Shown here: one piece after another, positions 44,079-52,349 of the stretch
How the letters are laid out: every line of letters begins with the position of its first letter
Position numbering within the stretch: position 1 is the stretch's first letter
NCBI RefSeq assembly: GCF_000379125.1
Contig: NZ_KB900627.1
Location: 651,747 to 715,746 of the forward strand
Direction: 5' to 3'
Source of the DNA: Methylosinus sp. LW4
Lineage (GTDB): Bacteria; Pseudomonadota; Alphaproteobacteria; Rhizobiales; Beijerinckiaceae
Length of the DNA: 64,000 bases
Program-made: the position numbers and the translations under genes
The notes under the pieces: model-generated
Told to the model about the DNA's origin: nothing
The model's database searches: none
The model's input: the letters and a program-made list of their open reading frames with translations, nothing else

Positions 44079-45584
44079 ATGGAGCAGAGCTCTTTCATGA
44101 CGTCCGACGGCTCGCCGACCATCGATGAACGCACACGTAATTTATTCGAACAATATCCAGTCTCGAAGCGCTTGCTCGCGGACAGAGCGCCGCTGTCGAC
44201 TTGCTTGCGCCATTTGGGGTTGGCGCTGTGGCTCGACCGACGCCTCGATGAAGCGGGCCTTGTTCTTTCAGATGCGGCGAGCCTTGCGCCCGATAATCCT
44301 CTGGCGCTCGCCGACCTCGGCTGCGTGCTCTCGGCGGCCGGACGATTGAATGAGGCTCGATCGGCGTTGACCGCTTCGCTCGCGCTGCGTCGAGATCATC
44401 TCCCCGCATGGCTCGCTCTCGCCAATGTCGAATCGGCGCTGAACGATAAGCTCGCATCCGAGCGCGCATTGCTCGAAGCCCTGCGGATCGACCCCCGCTC
44501 CAAAGAGGCTCTGACGGCTCTCGGGTTGCTGCGTATCGAGTCGAGACGTTACGCGAGCGCGGCGGAGCTCATTCGATCCGCACTGGACCTCGGCGCCGAC
44601 GCTCCCTATCTGCACGCCTGCCTCGGTCAAGCCCTGTTCCTCATCGGCGAATTTTCACAGGCGTTGGACGCCTTCGAAAAGGCCGTCGCTGCCTGTCCGA
44701 ATGACATCGGCCTAATTCGAAAGCTGGCGCGAGCGCGCTTCCTTCAGTCGTCGCTCAACGAATCTCTGGACGTCGCGAAAGACGAGTATTCGGCTGTCGC
44801 CGGGGCGGAGGCGGAGGATATCGATAGCGTCGGCCGCGCCACTTTCCAATTGCTCATTGGATTTGGTCATCACGACGCGGCGATCCGATTGGGAAGCGCG
44901 TTGCTCGGTAACTTCCCGGACGACCGAGTCATCGCCTATCATCTCGATGCTGTCCGCGGACTGTCTCACGCAAAGGCTCCGGCCCGATATATCGTCGAGT
45001 GCTTCGACGGATATGCCGATCGTTTCGACGAGCATCTGGTGAAGGCGCTCGAATATGACGTTCCCACTAAGTGCCATACGCTGCTCGCCGCGCTGAACGG
45101 GTCCTTTCGTTCGGCGCTCGATCTCGGCTGCGGCACCGGTCTGTTTGGACCGTTTCTCGAGACATTGAGCGATCGAAGGGCCGGCGTCGATCTTTCCCCA
45201 CGAATGCTCGACAAGGCCAAGGCGCGCGGCTCCTATCACGAGCTGTTCGAATGTGAGGCGGTCGACTTCCTCGAGGCGAGCGACCGACAATTCGATTTGA
45301 TCGTGGCCTTGGACGTGCTCGTCTATATCGGAGATCTGCAGCCGCTGATTTCCGTTGTATCGGCGCGTCTTGCGCCGAACGGCATATTCGCGATCAGCTT
45401 CGAGCGCGGAGACGGGGAAACATACAAGCTTCAGCCGACCGGCCGATTTGCTCATAGTTTCGCCTATATCGAGCGCCTCGCGGCCGGAACCTTCGACATG
45501 ATCGCCAATCTGGAGACGTCTCAACGGCTAGAGGCGAATGCGCCGGTCCCAGGACATATCGTCCTTCTGCGTCGTAAGCCGTAG
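44079..45584 (+). CDS. TPR-repeat SAM-dependent methyltransferase
   Basis: 501 aa. Residues about 20-260 form tetratricopeptide repeats (e.g. NPLALADLGCVLSAAGRLNEA, PYLHACLGQALFLIGEFSQAL); the C-terminal 200 residues are a class I methyltransferase with ALDLGCGTGLFGPFL as the SAM loop, the COG4976 type. Start 44079 (MEQSSF) or 44097 (MTSDGS) cannot be separated. It lies 249 bases upstream of bufA2, separated by that gene's own promoter; whether it modifies a bufferin-system component is speculative. Confidence 0.85.
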   Translation: MEQSSFMTSDGSPTIDERTRNLFEQYPVSKRLLADRAPLSTCLRHLGLALWLDRRLDEAGLVLSDAASLAPDNPLALADLGCVLSAAGRLNEARSALTASLALRRDHLPAWLALANVESALNDKLASERALLEALRIDPRSKEALTALGLLRIESRRYASAAELIRSALDLGADAPYLHACLGQALFLIGEFSQALDAFEKAVAACPNDIGLIRKLARARFLQSSLNESLDVAKDEYSAVAGAEAEDIDSVGRATFQLLIGFGHHDAAIRLGSALLGNFPDDRVIAYHLDAVRGLSHAKAPARYIVECFDGYADRFDEHLVKALEYDVPTKCHTLLAALNGSFRSALDLGCGTGLFGPFLETLSDRRAGVDLSPRMLDKAKARGSYHELFECEAVDFLEASDRQFDLIVALDVLVYIGDLQPLISVVSARLAPNGIFAISFERGDGETYKLQPTGRFAHSFAYIERLAAGTFDMIANLETSQRLEANAPVPGHIVLLRRKP

Positions 45585-45734
45585 ACGAGCGACGATCGTA
45601 TCGGGTGCGCGAGTGGAGTCTCGGATCGCACCTCGATCTGCGCGCATTTGCAACCTCGCTCGCGGACGCGCAGCAGACGCGAGACGCTTCGATACGACGG
45701 GCGTTAGAAATTTCCTCCTTATCGCGGCTTCTGC

Positions 45735-45760
45735 GTAACGCGGATCGCCCGTGAAACGAA
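45735..45760 (+). promoter_or_regulatory. Predicted ECF promoter of bufferin locus 2
   Basis: GTAAC (45735-45739) - 17 bases - CGAA (45757-45760), about 73 bases before bufA2. Matches the bufA1, beta-propeller and outer-membrane barrel promoters. Confidence 0.75.
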
Positions 45761-45770
45761 TTGAGGTCAG

Positions 45771-45789
45771 CAAGCCATTTCTTGGCTTG
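45771..45789 (+). promoter_or_regulatory. Leader hairpin of bufA2
   Basis: CAAGCCA - TTTCT - TGGCTTG, a perfect seven-base stem just after the predicted transcription start. It may stabilise the mRNA or be a regulator site; no T-run follows. Confidence 0.5.
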
Positions 45790-45833
45790 TCGCGGTCCTC
45801 TACAGGGCTGGCTCTCATTTTCGGGAGATCGAG

Positions 45834-46091
45834 ATGAAATTGACCATCGTTTCCGGCGGCTCGCTCGCCGCTGCGGCCGTCGCGCTCGTCCTCGCCGGCG
45901 CGGCGTCGCCGGCTTCGGCGAAAAAGGCGCACAGGACCGTGCAGTGTTTCGGCGTGAACTCCTGCCGCGGTCACTCGGAATGCAAGACGGCGGACAATAG
46001 CTGCAAAGGGCAGAATTCCTGCAAGGGCCATGGCTGGCTGCCGGCCAAGTCCAAAGCGGCTTGCGAAGCGCAGGGCGGCACGTTGGGCTGA
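45834..46091 (+). CDS. bufA2: BufA2-family bufferin precursor
   Basis: 85 aa exported Cys-rich precursor. Signal peptide of about 29 residues (cleavage near SPASA), then a core with six cysteines: Cys38 (VQCFG), Cys44 (NSCRG), Cys50 (SECKT), Cys57 (NSCKG), Cys63 (NSCKG) and Cys77 (AACEA). The repeated NSCKG/NSCRG unit is typical of the BufA2 group, whose products bind copper after modification by DUF692 enzymes. RBS CGGGAG. Followed by bufB2 and bufC2; no DoxX gene is present, unlike locus 1. Confidence 0.9.
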   Translation: MKLTIVSGGSLAAAAVALVLAGAASPASAKKAHRTVQCFGVNSCRGHSECKTADNSCKGQNSCKGHGWLPAKSKAACEAQGGTLG

Positions 46092-46194
46092 ATCGGCGCT
46101 CGGCAAAAGGATGGGCGAGATCTTCGCCCATCCGCTTCTCGATGCGCGGCGGTCTCTGACCGAGAAACGCCTATCCGCTTCAGAGGTGGTTGTG

Positions 46195-47025
46195 ATGCGA
46201 ATGTCGGGCTTCGGTCTCGGATTGAGGCCGGTCTATTATGGCGAAATCCTCGAAACCAGGCCGAAGATCGACTGGTTCGAAGTCATCACCGAAAATTTTA
46301 TGATACCCGGCGGCCGGCCGCTCGCCACATTGGAGCAAATCCGGCGCGACTATCCGATCGCGATGCATGGCGTTTCGATGTCGATCGCCTCCACTGATCC
46401 GCTCGATCTCGACTATTTGCATGCGTTGAAGGGACTCGCCGATCGATTCGAGCCATGGTCGATTTCGGACCATCTCTGCTGGACAGGCGTTCATGGCGTC
46501 AATCTTCATGACCTTCTGCCCTTTCCCTTCACGCGAGAGGCGCTGACGCATGTGGTCGAGAGAATTGGGCGCGTGCAGGAGATTGTGAAGCGACGGCTCG
46601 TCATCGAGAACATATCGAGCTATGTGAGCTCGCCTTCGTCAGAAATGGAAGAATGGACCTTTCTGTCGGAACTGGCGCGGCGAAGCGGCTGCGGAATTCT
46701 GCTCGACGTCAATAATGTCTATGTGTCCGCTTGCAACCATGGATTCGAGGCGAAGATCTATATCGACGCGCTGCCGATCGAGCCGATCGTTCAGCTGCAC
46801 CTCGCGGGTCACAGCGATAAGCGCGTCATGAAGATCGATACGCATGACGCGCCGATCTGCGACGAGGTTTGGACACTCTATGCTCGCGCGAAGCGCCGCT
46901 TCATGGGCGCGTCGACCTTGATCGAGCGCGACGATAATTTTCCGGCGCTGTCCGAGCTCGTGAGCGAGCTCGATCGAGCGCGGAGGATCGAAAGCGAAAA
47001 CCTGGTCCCGGAGCGTGCGTTATGA
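46195..47025 (+). CDS. bufB2: BufB2, DUF692 multinuclear iron oxidase (MNIO)
   Basis: 276 aa DUF692 TIM barrel. Conserved residues: His58 (AMHGVS), His93 (SDHLCW), Glu138 (VIENI), Asp171/Asn174 (DVNNVYV), His202 (LHLAGH), Asp215/His217 and Glu244. Start MRMSGFG chosen for its GAGGTGG site 5 bases upstream; ATGs at 46111 and 46201 are alternatives. Overlaps bufC2 by 4 bases. Expected to oxidise cysteines of BufA2 in the cytoplasm before export. Confidence 0.93.
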   Translation: MRMSGFGLGLRPVYYGEILETRPKIDWFEVITENFMIPGGRPLATLEQIRRDYPIAMHGVSMSIASTDPLDLDYLHALKGLADRFEPWSISDHLCWTGVHGVNLHDLLPFPFTREALTHVVERIGRVQEIVKRRLVIENISSYVSSPSSEMEEWTFLSELARRSGCGILLDVNNVYVSACNHGFEAKIYIDALPIEPIVQLHLAGHSDKRVMKIDTHDAPICDEVWTLYARAKRRFMGASTLIERDDNFPALSELVSELDRARRIESENLVPERAL

Positions 47026-47777
47026 CATTGGCCGATTTTCAGAGCGCGTTTCAGAACCGCATCCTCGCAGGAATGGACGGCGCGCAGTCACAGAAGGAAC
47101 CAATGGGAATTGGCGTCTATGTGGACGCCTATCGTCTGCGGCTGGCGTCGGCTGTCGCCTCGGACTATCCGGCGCTGCGCAACTCGATGGAAGAGAGTGA
47201 ATTCGAAACGCTCGTCCTCGCTTATATCGAGTCGACGCGATCTTCGACGCCAAATCTGCGCTGGTATTCGCGAGGACTCCCCGAATTCATGATGGAAAGC
47301 ACGCGTTGGCGCCATCTCACCCGTGAATCCTCGCTCGCCTGTCTCGAGCGTGCGCTCGACGACGCGTTCGACGCCGCCGACGCGGCGATCGGCTCGGCGG
47401 ACGAGCTTTCCGCGCTCGGACCGCAAGACATGTTTCGTCTGCGCTTCGAGTTCCAACCGAGCCTTCGTCTGCTGACGCTCGAGAGCGGAACCTGCGGCCG
47501 CTATGAAGCTCTGTCAGGCGGCGAAGAAGCCGCCCGGTGCGGGGAAGACCGTGAATCTGTCTTGATCTGGCGAAGGAGCGGAGACTGCTTCTATCGACTG
47601 CTCGAAGAGGACGAGAGCTTCGCGCTGACATTGGCGCGGGAGGGAAAGTCATTTGGCGACCTCTGCGAATTATTCGCCTTTCGTGAGAATGGAGAGGGCG
47701 TCGACCGGCGGTCCGCAATTTTCTTGTCGCGATGGCTCGCGGATGAGCTGGTCTCGGCGATCACTCTCACGGATTGA
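47022..47777 (+). CDS. bufC2: BufC2, DUF2063-type partner protein
   Basis: 251 aa. N-terminal DUF2063 domain (VYVDAYRLRLASAVASDYPALRNSMEESEFETLVLAYIE), then a helical/beta C-terminal domain ending FLSRWLADELVSAITL. Presumed recognition partner of BufB2. Starts within the bufB2 stop. The end is echoed in the broken fragment at 23226-23345. Confidence 0.9.
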   Translation: MTLADFQSAFQNRILAGMDGAQSQKEPMGIGVYVDAYRLRLASAVASDYPALRNSMEESEFETLVLAYIESTRSSTPNLRWYSRGLPEFMMESTRWRHLTRESSLACLERALDDAFDAADAAIGSADELSALGPQDMFRLRFEFQPSLRLLTLESGTCGRYEALSGGEEAARCGEDRESVLIWRRSGDCFYRLLEEDESFALTLAREGKSFGDLCELFAFRENGEGVDRRSAIFLSRWLADELVSAITLTD

Positions 47778-47827
47778 AATGCTTCCCCCTATCGGGACCC
47801 AGCTGCTGAAGCCGGGTCCCCGTCGTC

Positions 47828-48475
47828 TTAAAATTTTGCGACGACTGGCGTCTGCGCGAACAGGTCGAAATGGTAGTTGAGGCCGGCGCGCACCGTGTGG
47901 AACCGGTTTCGCCAAGCGTCCGCCCACCAGCCGCCTGCTTCATCCGAAAGGTCGGTGTAGAGATATTCGATTTTCGCTGAGAGATCGGGACGAAGCGCCC
48001 ATTCGACTCCGCCGCCAGCGGTCCATCCGGTTCGCACCCCATCGCCTCCGACGCTCGGTTGCGCGCGGCCATAGGCGAATCCGCCCGTTCCATAGAGGAG
48101 CGCGGGAACGGCGAAAGGCGTGACGCCGATCCGGCCACGAGCCGTGCCAAACCATTCGATGCGCCGACGCCTCGAGAATGGACTGCCGCTCCGCTCCGAA
48201 ATGTCGGTTCCCTGGAAGTCGGCCTCCAATCCCAGCACGAACAAGGGCGTCGCTTGCACATTATAGCCGAGCTGTCCGCCGCCGAGCACACCGTCGAAGC
48301 CGGAGCGGTCAGCGGTTCCATATCCGACGTTCACGCCGGCATAGGGTCCGGTCCAAAGAAAAGCCAAAGCGGGGGCCGCAAAGCCCGGCGAGGCCTTTCG
48401 GGAAGGCAGATCGGCTGCATTTGCAACGGTCGACGACAGCAGCAGGCCGATGCTGACCGTAAATTTGTGCTTCAT
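47828..48475 (-). CDS. Outer-membrane beta-barrel protein
   Basis: 215 aa porin-like protein of the Omp25/OmpW-type alphaproteobacterial family: signal peptide (MKHKFTVSIGLLLSSTVANA), repeated amphipathic strands (WTGPYAGVNVGYG, GQLGYNVQ, AKIEYLYTDLSD, VRAGLNYHFDLF) and a terminal Phe required for barrel insertion. Convergent with bufC2, 50 bases apart. It has its own GTAAC/CGAA promoter on the minus strand, so it is probably expressed together with the bufferins. Confidence 0.88.
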   Translation of the reverse strand: MKHKFTVSIGLLLSSTVANAADLPSRKASPGFAAPALAFLWTGPYAGVNVGYGTADRSGFDGVLGGGQLGYNVQATPLFVLGLEADFQGTDISERSGSPFSRRRRIEWFGTARGRIGVTPFAVPALLYGTGGFAYGRAQPSVGGDGVRTGWTAGGGVEWALRPDLSAKIEYLYTDLSDEAGGWWADAWRNRFHTVRAGLNYHFDLFAQTPVVAKF

Positions 48476-48531
48476 TCGGTGACTCCGCGATAAAGTGGCG
48501 CAGATGCTGGCGCTCAGCGTCCTGATGATTG

Positions 48532-48557
48532 TTCGTCGAATGCGCGGCAATCGTTAC
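48532..48557 (-). promoter_or_regulatory. Predicted ECF promoter of outer-membrane barrel gene
   Basis: On the minus strand GTAAC (48557-48553) - 17 bases - CGAA (48535-48532), 57 bases before the start codon. Same spacing as the bufA2 and beta-propeller promoters. Confidence 0.72.
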
Positions 48558-48612
48558 ACGAGCTTCTCGCCGCACGGTCATCGGACTGTGAGCTCGAAAA
48601 AAGATCTCGCGC

Positions 48613-48640
48613 GGGAATAAATGGGCGGCGGAACGAGTCT
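48613..48640 (+). promoter_or_regulatory. Possible ECF promoter of the phosphoesterase-cupredoxin-sigma operon
   Basis: GGGAATAAA (48613-48621) and CGAGTCT (48634-48640), 12 bases apart (15 from GGAAT to CGAG), 42 bases before the start codon. The form suggests autoregulation by the encoded ECF sigma, and it clearly differs from the bufferin promoters. Confidence 0.45.
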
Positions 48641-48682
48641 TTCCTTTATCCGGTGGTTCGGCCGGATATGAGGGAGATAGAC

Positions 48683-49612
48683 ATGACCAATGATCTTCGT
48701 TCGCCCGGTCGCCGCCATGCGCTGAAATGCATGGCCTGGGGCGGCTCGGGCGTGCTGTGGACTCTCGTCGGCGGCGTGCCGGCGTCCAAGCTCGTCGGCG
48801 CGGCGCGTGGAGAGACGACGAAGGGCTTTTCCTTCGTGCAGATCTCCGACACGCATATCGGATTCGACAAGGCGGCCAACAGCGATGTCGCCGGGACGTT
48901 GAACGAGACGCTCACGAAAATCGGAGGACTTCCGGAGCGTCCGGCCTTTCTGCTTCATACCGGCGACATCACGCATCTCTCGAAGCCGAAGGAGTTCGAC
49001 GATGCGGATCAGCTGATCGGCGCGTCGCGCCTCGCCGTGCATCGCGTTCCCGGAGAACATGACGTCCTCGATGAGAGAACGGGCGAAGCCTATCTCGCGC
49101 GCTATGGGAAAGGCGCGCATGGGGACGGCTGGTATTCCTTCGACGCCGGCGGCGCGCATTTCATCGGGCTCGTCAATGTGCTGCGCCTCGAAGGCGCGGG
49201 GCTCGGCCGGCTCGGCGCGGATCAGCTCGCTTGGCTCGAGGCCGATCTCGCCGCGAGAAGCGCTTCGACGCCGATCGTCCTATTCGCTCACATGCCGCTC
49301 TGGACGATCGCGAGCGAATGGGGCTGGGGCACGCAGGACAGCGCCCAGGCGCTGCGATTGCTGTCGCGCTTCGGCTCGGTGACCGTGCTCAACGGACACA
49401 TTCATCAGATCGCGCAAAAGGTCGAAGGCAATCTCGTCTTCCATACGGCGCGCTCAACGGCCTTTCCGCAGCCGGAGCCGGGCACGGCCAAGGCTCCGGG
49501 ACCGAAAGTCGTTCCGGCGGAGCAGCTGCGCTCCTTTTTGGGCCTGACCAGCGTGACCATTCGCGGCGGCGCGCATAGCCTCGCAATATCCGATACGACG
49601 CTGGCGCGATGA
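48683..49612 (+). CDS. Exported calcineurin-like metallophosphoesterase
   Basis: 309 aa. A twin-arginine-like signal (PGRRHALKCMAWGGSG) precedes the phosphoesterase domain with SDTHIG (Asp56, His58), TGDITH (Asp95), PGEHD (125ff; usually GNHD, so Glu replaces the metal-bridging Asn), FAHMP (His203) and NGHIHQ (His239, His241). Hydrolyses phosphoesters of unknown identity in the periplasm. First of four genes with cupredoxin, ECF sigma and anti-sigma. Confidence 0.88.
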   Translation: MTNDLRSPGRRHALKCMAWGGSGVLWTLVGGVPASKLVGAARGETTKGFSFVQISDTHIGFDKAANSDVAGTLNETLTKIGGLPERPAFLLHTGDITHLSKPKEFDDADQLIGASRLAVHRVPGEHDVLDERTGEAYLARYGKGAHGDGWYSFDAGGAHFIGLVNVLRLEGAGLGRLGADQLAWLEADLAARSASTPIVLFAHMPLWTIASEWGWGTQDSAQALRLLSRFGSVTVLNGHIHQIAQKVEGNLVFHTARSTAFPQPEPGTAKAPGPKVVPAEQLRSFLGLTSVTIRGGAHSLAISDTTLAR

Positions 49613-49625
49613 CGAGGAGGACGAC

Positions 49626-49964
49626 ATGTCGAAACCTGCTTTCGCGACTCTCATTTTCCTCGGCGCGCTCGTCGCTTCGTTCTCCTACGCCGGGGACGAG
49701 CGGACGATCGACATCGCCGACTTCGCCTTTGCGCCTCAGGAAATTCGCGTGGAGACCGGCGCACGGATCGTCTTCGTCAATCGCGACGACACGCCGCATA
49801 ATGTCGTCGACCGGAGCGGCGCCTTTCGCTCGAAGGCGCTCGACACCGGCGAGAGCTTTTCCATCGTCTTCGACAAGCCGGGCGAAATCACCTATTTTTG
49901 CGGCCTTCACCCGCAGATGACGGGCAAGGTGATCGTGACCCCACGAAGTGGTCGACAAGGATAG
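49626..49964 (+). CDS. Periplasmic cupredoxin (plastocyanin/amicyanin-like)
   Basis: 112 aa type 1 copper protein: signal peptide (about 1-22), then the copper ligands His58 (DTPHNV), Cys92, His95 and Met98 (YFCGLHPQM). Transfers electrons or carries copper in the periplasm. 13 bases after the phosphoesterase stop, 3 bases before the sigma gene. Its presence beside an ECF sigma links the operon to copper or oxidative stress. Confidence 0.92.
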   Translation: MSKPAFATLIFLGALVASFSYAGDERTIDIADFAFAPQEIRVETGARIVFVNRDDTPHNVVDRSGAFRSKALDTGESFSIVFDKPGEITYFCGLHPQMTGKVIVTPRSGRQG

Positions 49965-49967
49965 CTC

Positions 49968-50504
49968 GTGACGAGCGACGACGCGCGAGATCGCTTCACG
50001 CGAGCGATCATGCCTCATCTCGACGACGCCTATTCGCTGGCGCGCTGGTTGACCGGCAATGCGACAGACGCCGAGGATGTCGTGCAGGACGCCTGCCTGC
50101 GCGCGCTCGCCGCGCTGGCGGGAGCCGAGGCGGCGCATCCGCGCGCCTGGCTGCTGACGATCACGCGCAATGTCGCCTTCACTTGGCTCGCCAAGAATCG
50201 GCCCCGCGACCTCGTGCTGGCCGGCGGGGCCGAGGACGCCGAGGGCCATGACGGCGCCTCTGCCCACTGCGACGAGCCGTCTCCGGAGGCGGCGCTGATC
50301 GAGGCGGCGGATCGGCGCAGCGTCGAGGCGGCGATCGCCGCCTTGCCGATCCCCTTTCGCGAGGCGCTCGTCATGCGTGAGGTCAATGGTTTGTCCTATC
50401 GCGAGATCGCCGACGCCACGGGAGCGCCGATCGGCACTGTGATGTCGCGGCTCGCGCGGGCGCGCGCCTTGCTGATCGATCGACTGGGGAGAATGTCGCA
50501 ATGA
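49968..50504 (+). CDS. ECF RNA polymerase sigma factor
   Basis: 178 aa with region 2 (ARWLTGNATDAEDVVQDACLRA) and region 4 (PFREALVMREVNGLSYREIADATGAPIGTVMSRLARAR). Starts with GTG-free ATG spacing of 3 bases after the cupredoxin; overlaps the anti-sigma gene by 4. Probably directs its own operon. It is not accompanied by the DUF1109/NrsF protein that partners sigma-F, so it is unlikely to be the bufferin regulator. Confidence 0.93.
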   Translation: MTSDDARDRFTRAIMPHLDDAYSLARWLTGNATDAEDVVQDACLRALAALAGAEAAHPRAWLLTITRNVAFTWLAKNRPRDLVLAGGAEDAEGHDGASAHCDEPSPEAALIEAADRRSVEAAIAALPIPFREALVMREVNGLSYREIADATGAPIGTVMSRLARARALLIDRLGRMSQ

Positions 50505-51313
50505 GCGAGGACGAGAAGCAGACTCGCGCGCTTCTGCTGCAAGCGGACTTCGACCAGGAGCTGGACGCCGCGGGCGCGCTGGAGGCCGAGCGTCTGCTCG
50601 CGGTCGACGCGCGCGCGCGCGAGGATCGCGAGCGGCTCGAGGCGTTGCGGCGGACCCTGCGCCGCAACGCCGCGCGCGAAGCGGCGCCCGAGGCGCTGAG
50701 GACGCGCCTGCTCGCGCAAATGGAATCTGCGAGCGGACAGGGAAAGATTGCAGCGCGCGATCGTCGCCTCGCATCGCCGTCATGGCGCGTCCTTGCGGGC
50801 TCGATCGCCGCGACGATCGTCGTGACGCTCGGAGTTCAGCTTCTGGTCGAGGAGCTCGCCGCGCCGGATCGCTTCACGCCCTATGTCGTCGCGGGTCACA
50901 TGCGCAGCCAAATATCCGGGCAGCCGGTGGATGTCGCATCGAGCGACCGGCATACGGTGAAGCCGTGGCTCGCCGGCAAGCTGCCGCTCGCCGTCACAGT
51001 GGTCGATCTCGCCGCCGAGGGATTTCCGCTCGCCGGCGCGCGGATCGACATCGTCGGCTCCACGCCGGTTCCGACGCTCGTCTATAAGCGGCGCGAGCAT
51101 CTCGTTTCGGTGGCGGAGCTGCGGGCGCAATCTGTGAATTATCCGGAAGCCCCGTCGCTGCGAATGATGGAGGGCTATCCCGTCGTCGTCTGGAAGGAGA
51201 CGCATCGCGCTTATGCGGCGATCTCGGATCTTCCGCCGGCGGAGCTCGAGGCCTTTGTGGCGGCGTTTCGGCGAGCCGCTGCGAAAATCGAGAGCGAGCC
51301 GGCTCGCCAATGA
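50501..51313 (+). CDS. Transmembrane anti-sigma factor
   Basis: 270 aa: cytoplasmic helical N-terminus (about 1-95), one membrane span (WRVLAGSIAATIVVTLGVQLL) and a periplasmic C-terminal domain. No zinc-binding HxxxCxxC motif is visible, so it is of the non-ZAS kind. It should hold the adjacent sigma factor until an envelope signal arrives. Confidence 0.87.
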   Translation: MSEDEKQTRALLLQADFDQELDAAGALEAERLLAVDARAREDRERLEALRRTLRRNAAREAAPEALRTRLLAQMESASGQGKIAARDRRLASPSWRVLAGSIAATIVVTLGVQLLVEELAAPDRFTPYVVAGHMRSQISGQPVDVASSDRHTVKPWLAGKLPLAVTVVDLAAEGFPLAGARIDIVGSTPVPTLVYKRREHLVSVAELRAQSVNYPEAPSLRMMEGYPVVVWKETHRAYAAISDLPPAELEAFVAAFRRAAAKIESEPARQ

Positions 51314-51320
51314 GCGTCCC

Positions 51321-52223
51321 TCAAAAATCGACGAAGCTCCAATCGCACTCCCGCCCGGCCAGATCGATCAGCGCTCGGACTTTCGCGGACAGCAATCGCG
51401 CGCTCGGATAGACGAATTGGATCGGCAGAGGAGGGGGCTCATAGTCCGCCAGCGCGACTTGCAGCCGGCCGGCGCGAATGAGATCGGCCACTTGATATCC
51501 GACCGCGATCGTCAGTCCGCCGTCTCTTTCCGCGTGGCAGATCGCCGCTTCGGCGCTGTTGGTCACATAGGCCGGGCGCGTTTCCACATCCAACGCCTGC
51601 GGCCCCGACCAGAAGCGCCAACGCGCAACCGGCGTCAGCGCGGTGCAGGAGATGAGGCGATAGCGGCCGAGGTCGGCGGGAGCGCGGGGCGCGCCGCCGC
51701 TCGCCTCGAGATAGGCGGGCGAGCCGACGAGGACGCGCCGCGCTGCGCCGAGCCTGCGCGCGACCAGCGCTGAATCGGACAAATGGCCGATGCGCAGAGC
51801 GAGATCGACGCCTTCCTCGATGAGATCGACATAGCGGTCGGAGAGCGAGAGCTCGACGCTGAGCTGCGGGTGCTCGGTCATATAGCGTGAGATCAGCGGC
51901 CCGACATGCATGCGCCCGAACATCAGCGGCGCGGAGACGCTCAGGCGCCCCCTCGGCGCGCTGTGCTCATTCTCGGCGAGACGTTCCGCCTCCTCGAGAT
52001 CGGCGATGATGCGGCGGGAGCGCTCGAGGAAGCGCGCGCCCTCGTCGGTCAGTCCGACCGAGCGCGTCGTGCGTTGCAGAAGCCGCACTCCGAGCCGCTC
52101 CTCGAGCGCCGCGACGAGGCGCGTCGCCATGGGAGCCGAAATGCCGAGCGCCCGCGCCGCCGGCGCGAAGCCCTTATGGTCGACGACCGCGATGAAGGTG
52201 GAGATCGTGTCGAAACGGTCCAT
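51321..52223 (-). CDS. LysR-family transcriptional regulator
   Basis: 300 aa: FDTISTFIAVVDHKGFAPAARALGISAPMATRLVAALEERLGVRLLQRTTRSVGLT is a standard LysR DNA-binding domain of the CrgA/DsdC-like group. Start MDRFDTIS rather than an upstream Met. Divergent from the AhpD-like gene at 52350, its likely target. Confidence 0.92.
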   Translation of the reverse strand: MDRFDTISTFIAVVDHKGFAPAARALGISAPMATRLVAALEERLGVRLLQRTTRSVGLTDEGARFLERSRRIIADLEEAERLAENEHSAPRGRLSVSAPLMFGRMHVGPLISRYMTEHPQLSVELSLSDRYVDLIEEGVDLALRIGHLSDSALVARRLGAARRVLVGSPAYLEASGGAPRAPADLGRYRLISCTALTPVARWRFWSGPQALDVETRPAYVTNSAEAAICHAERDGGLTIAVGYQVADLIRAGRLQVALADYEPPPLPIQFVYPSARLLSAKVRALIDLAGRECDWSFVDF

Positions 52224-52349
52224 GGGATTGCTGCGCCAGTTGCAACGATGCCGTGTCAAGAGCGGAGATTATCATCTCTAAGGTCATCTATCATCTTGTT
52301 CTGGTCAGGCGAACGACCTGCGATTTCCCTTCCAGAAGAGGAGCGCTTC

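Noticed and set aside
49968..50504. This ECF sigma as the regulator of the bufferin promoters
   Set aside because: Its partner is a single-span anti-sigma rather than a DUF1109/NrsF protein, and the sequence before its operon lacks the GTAAC/CGAA element.
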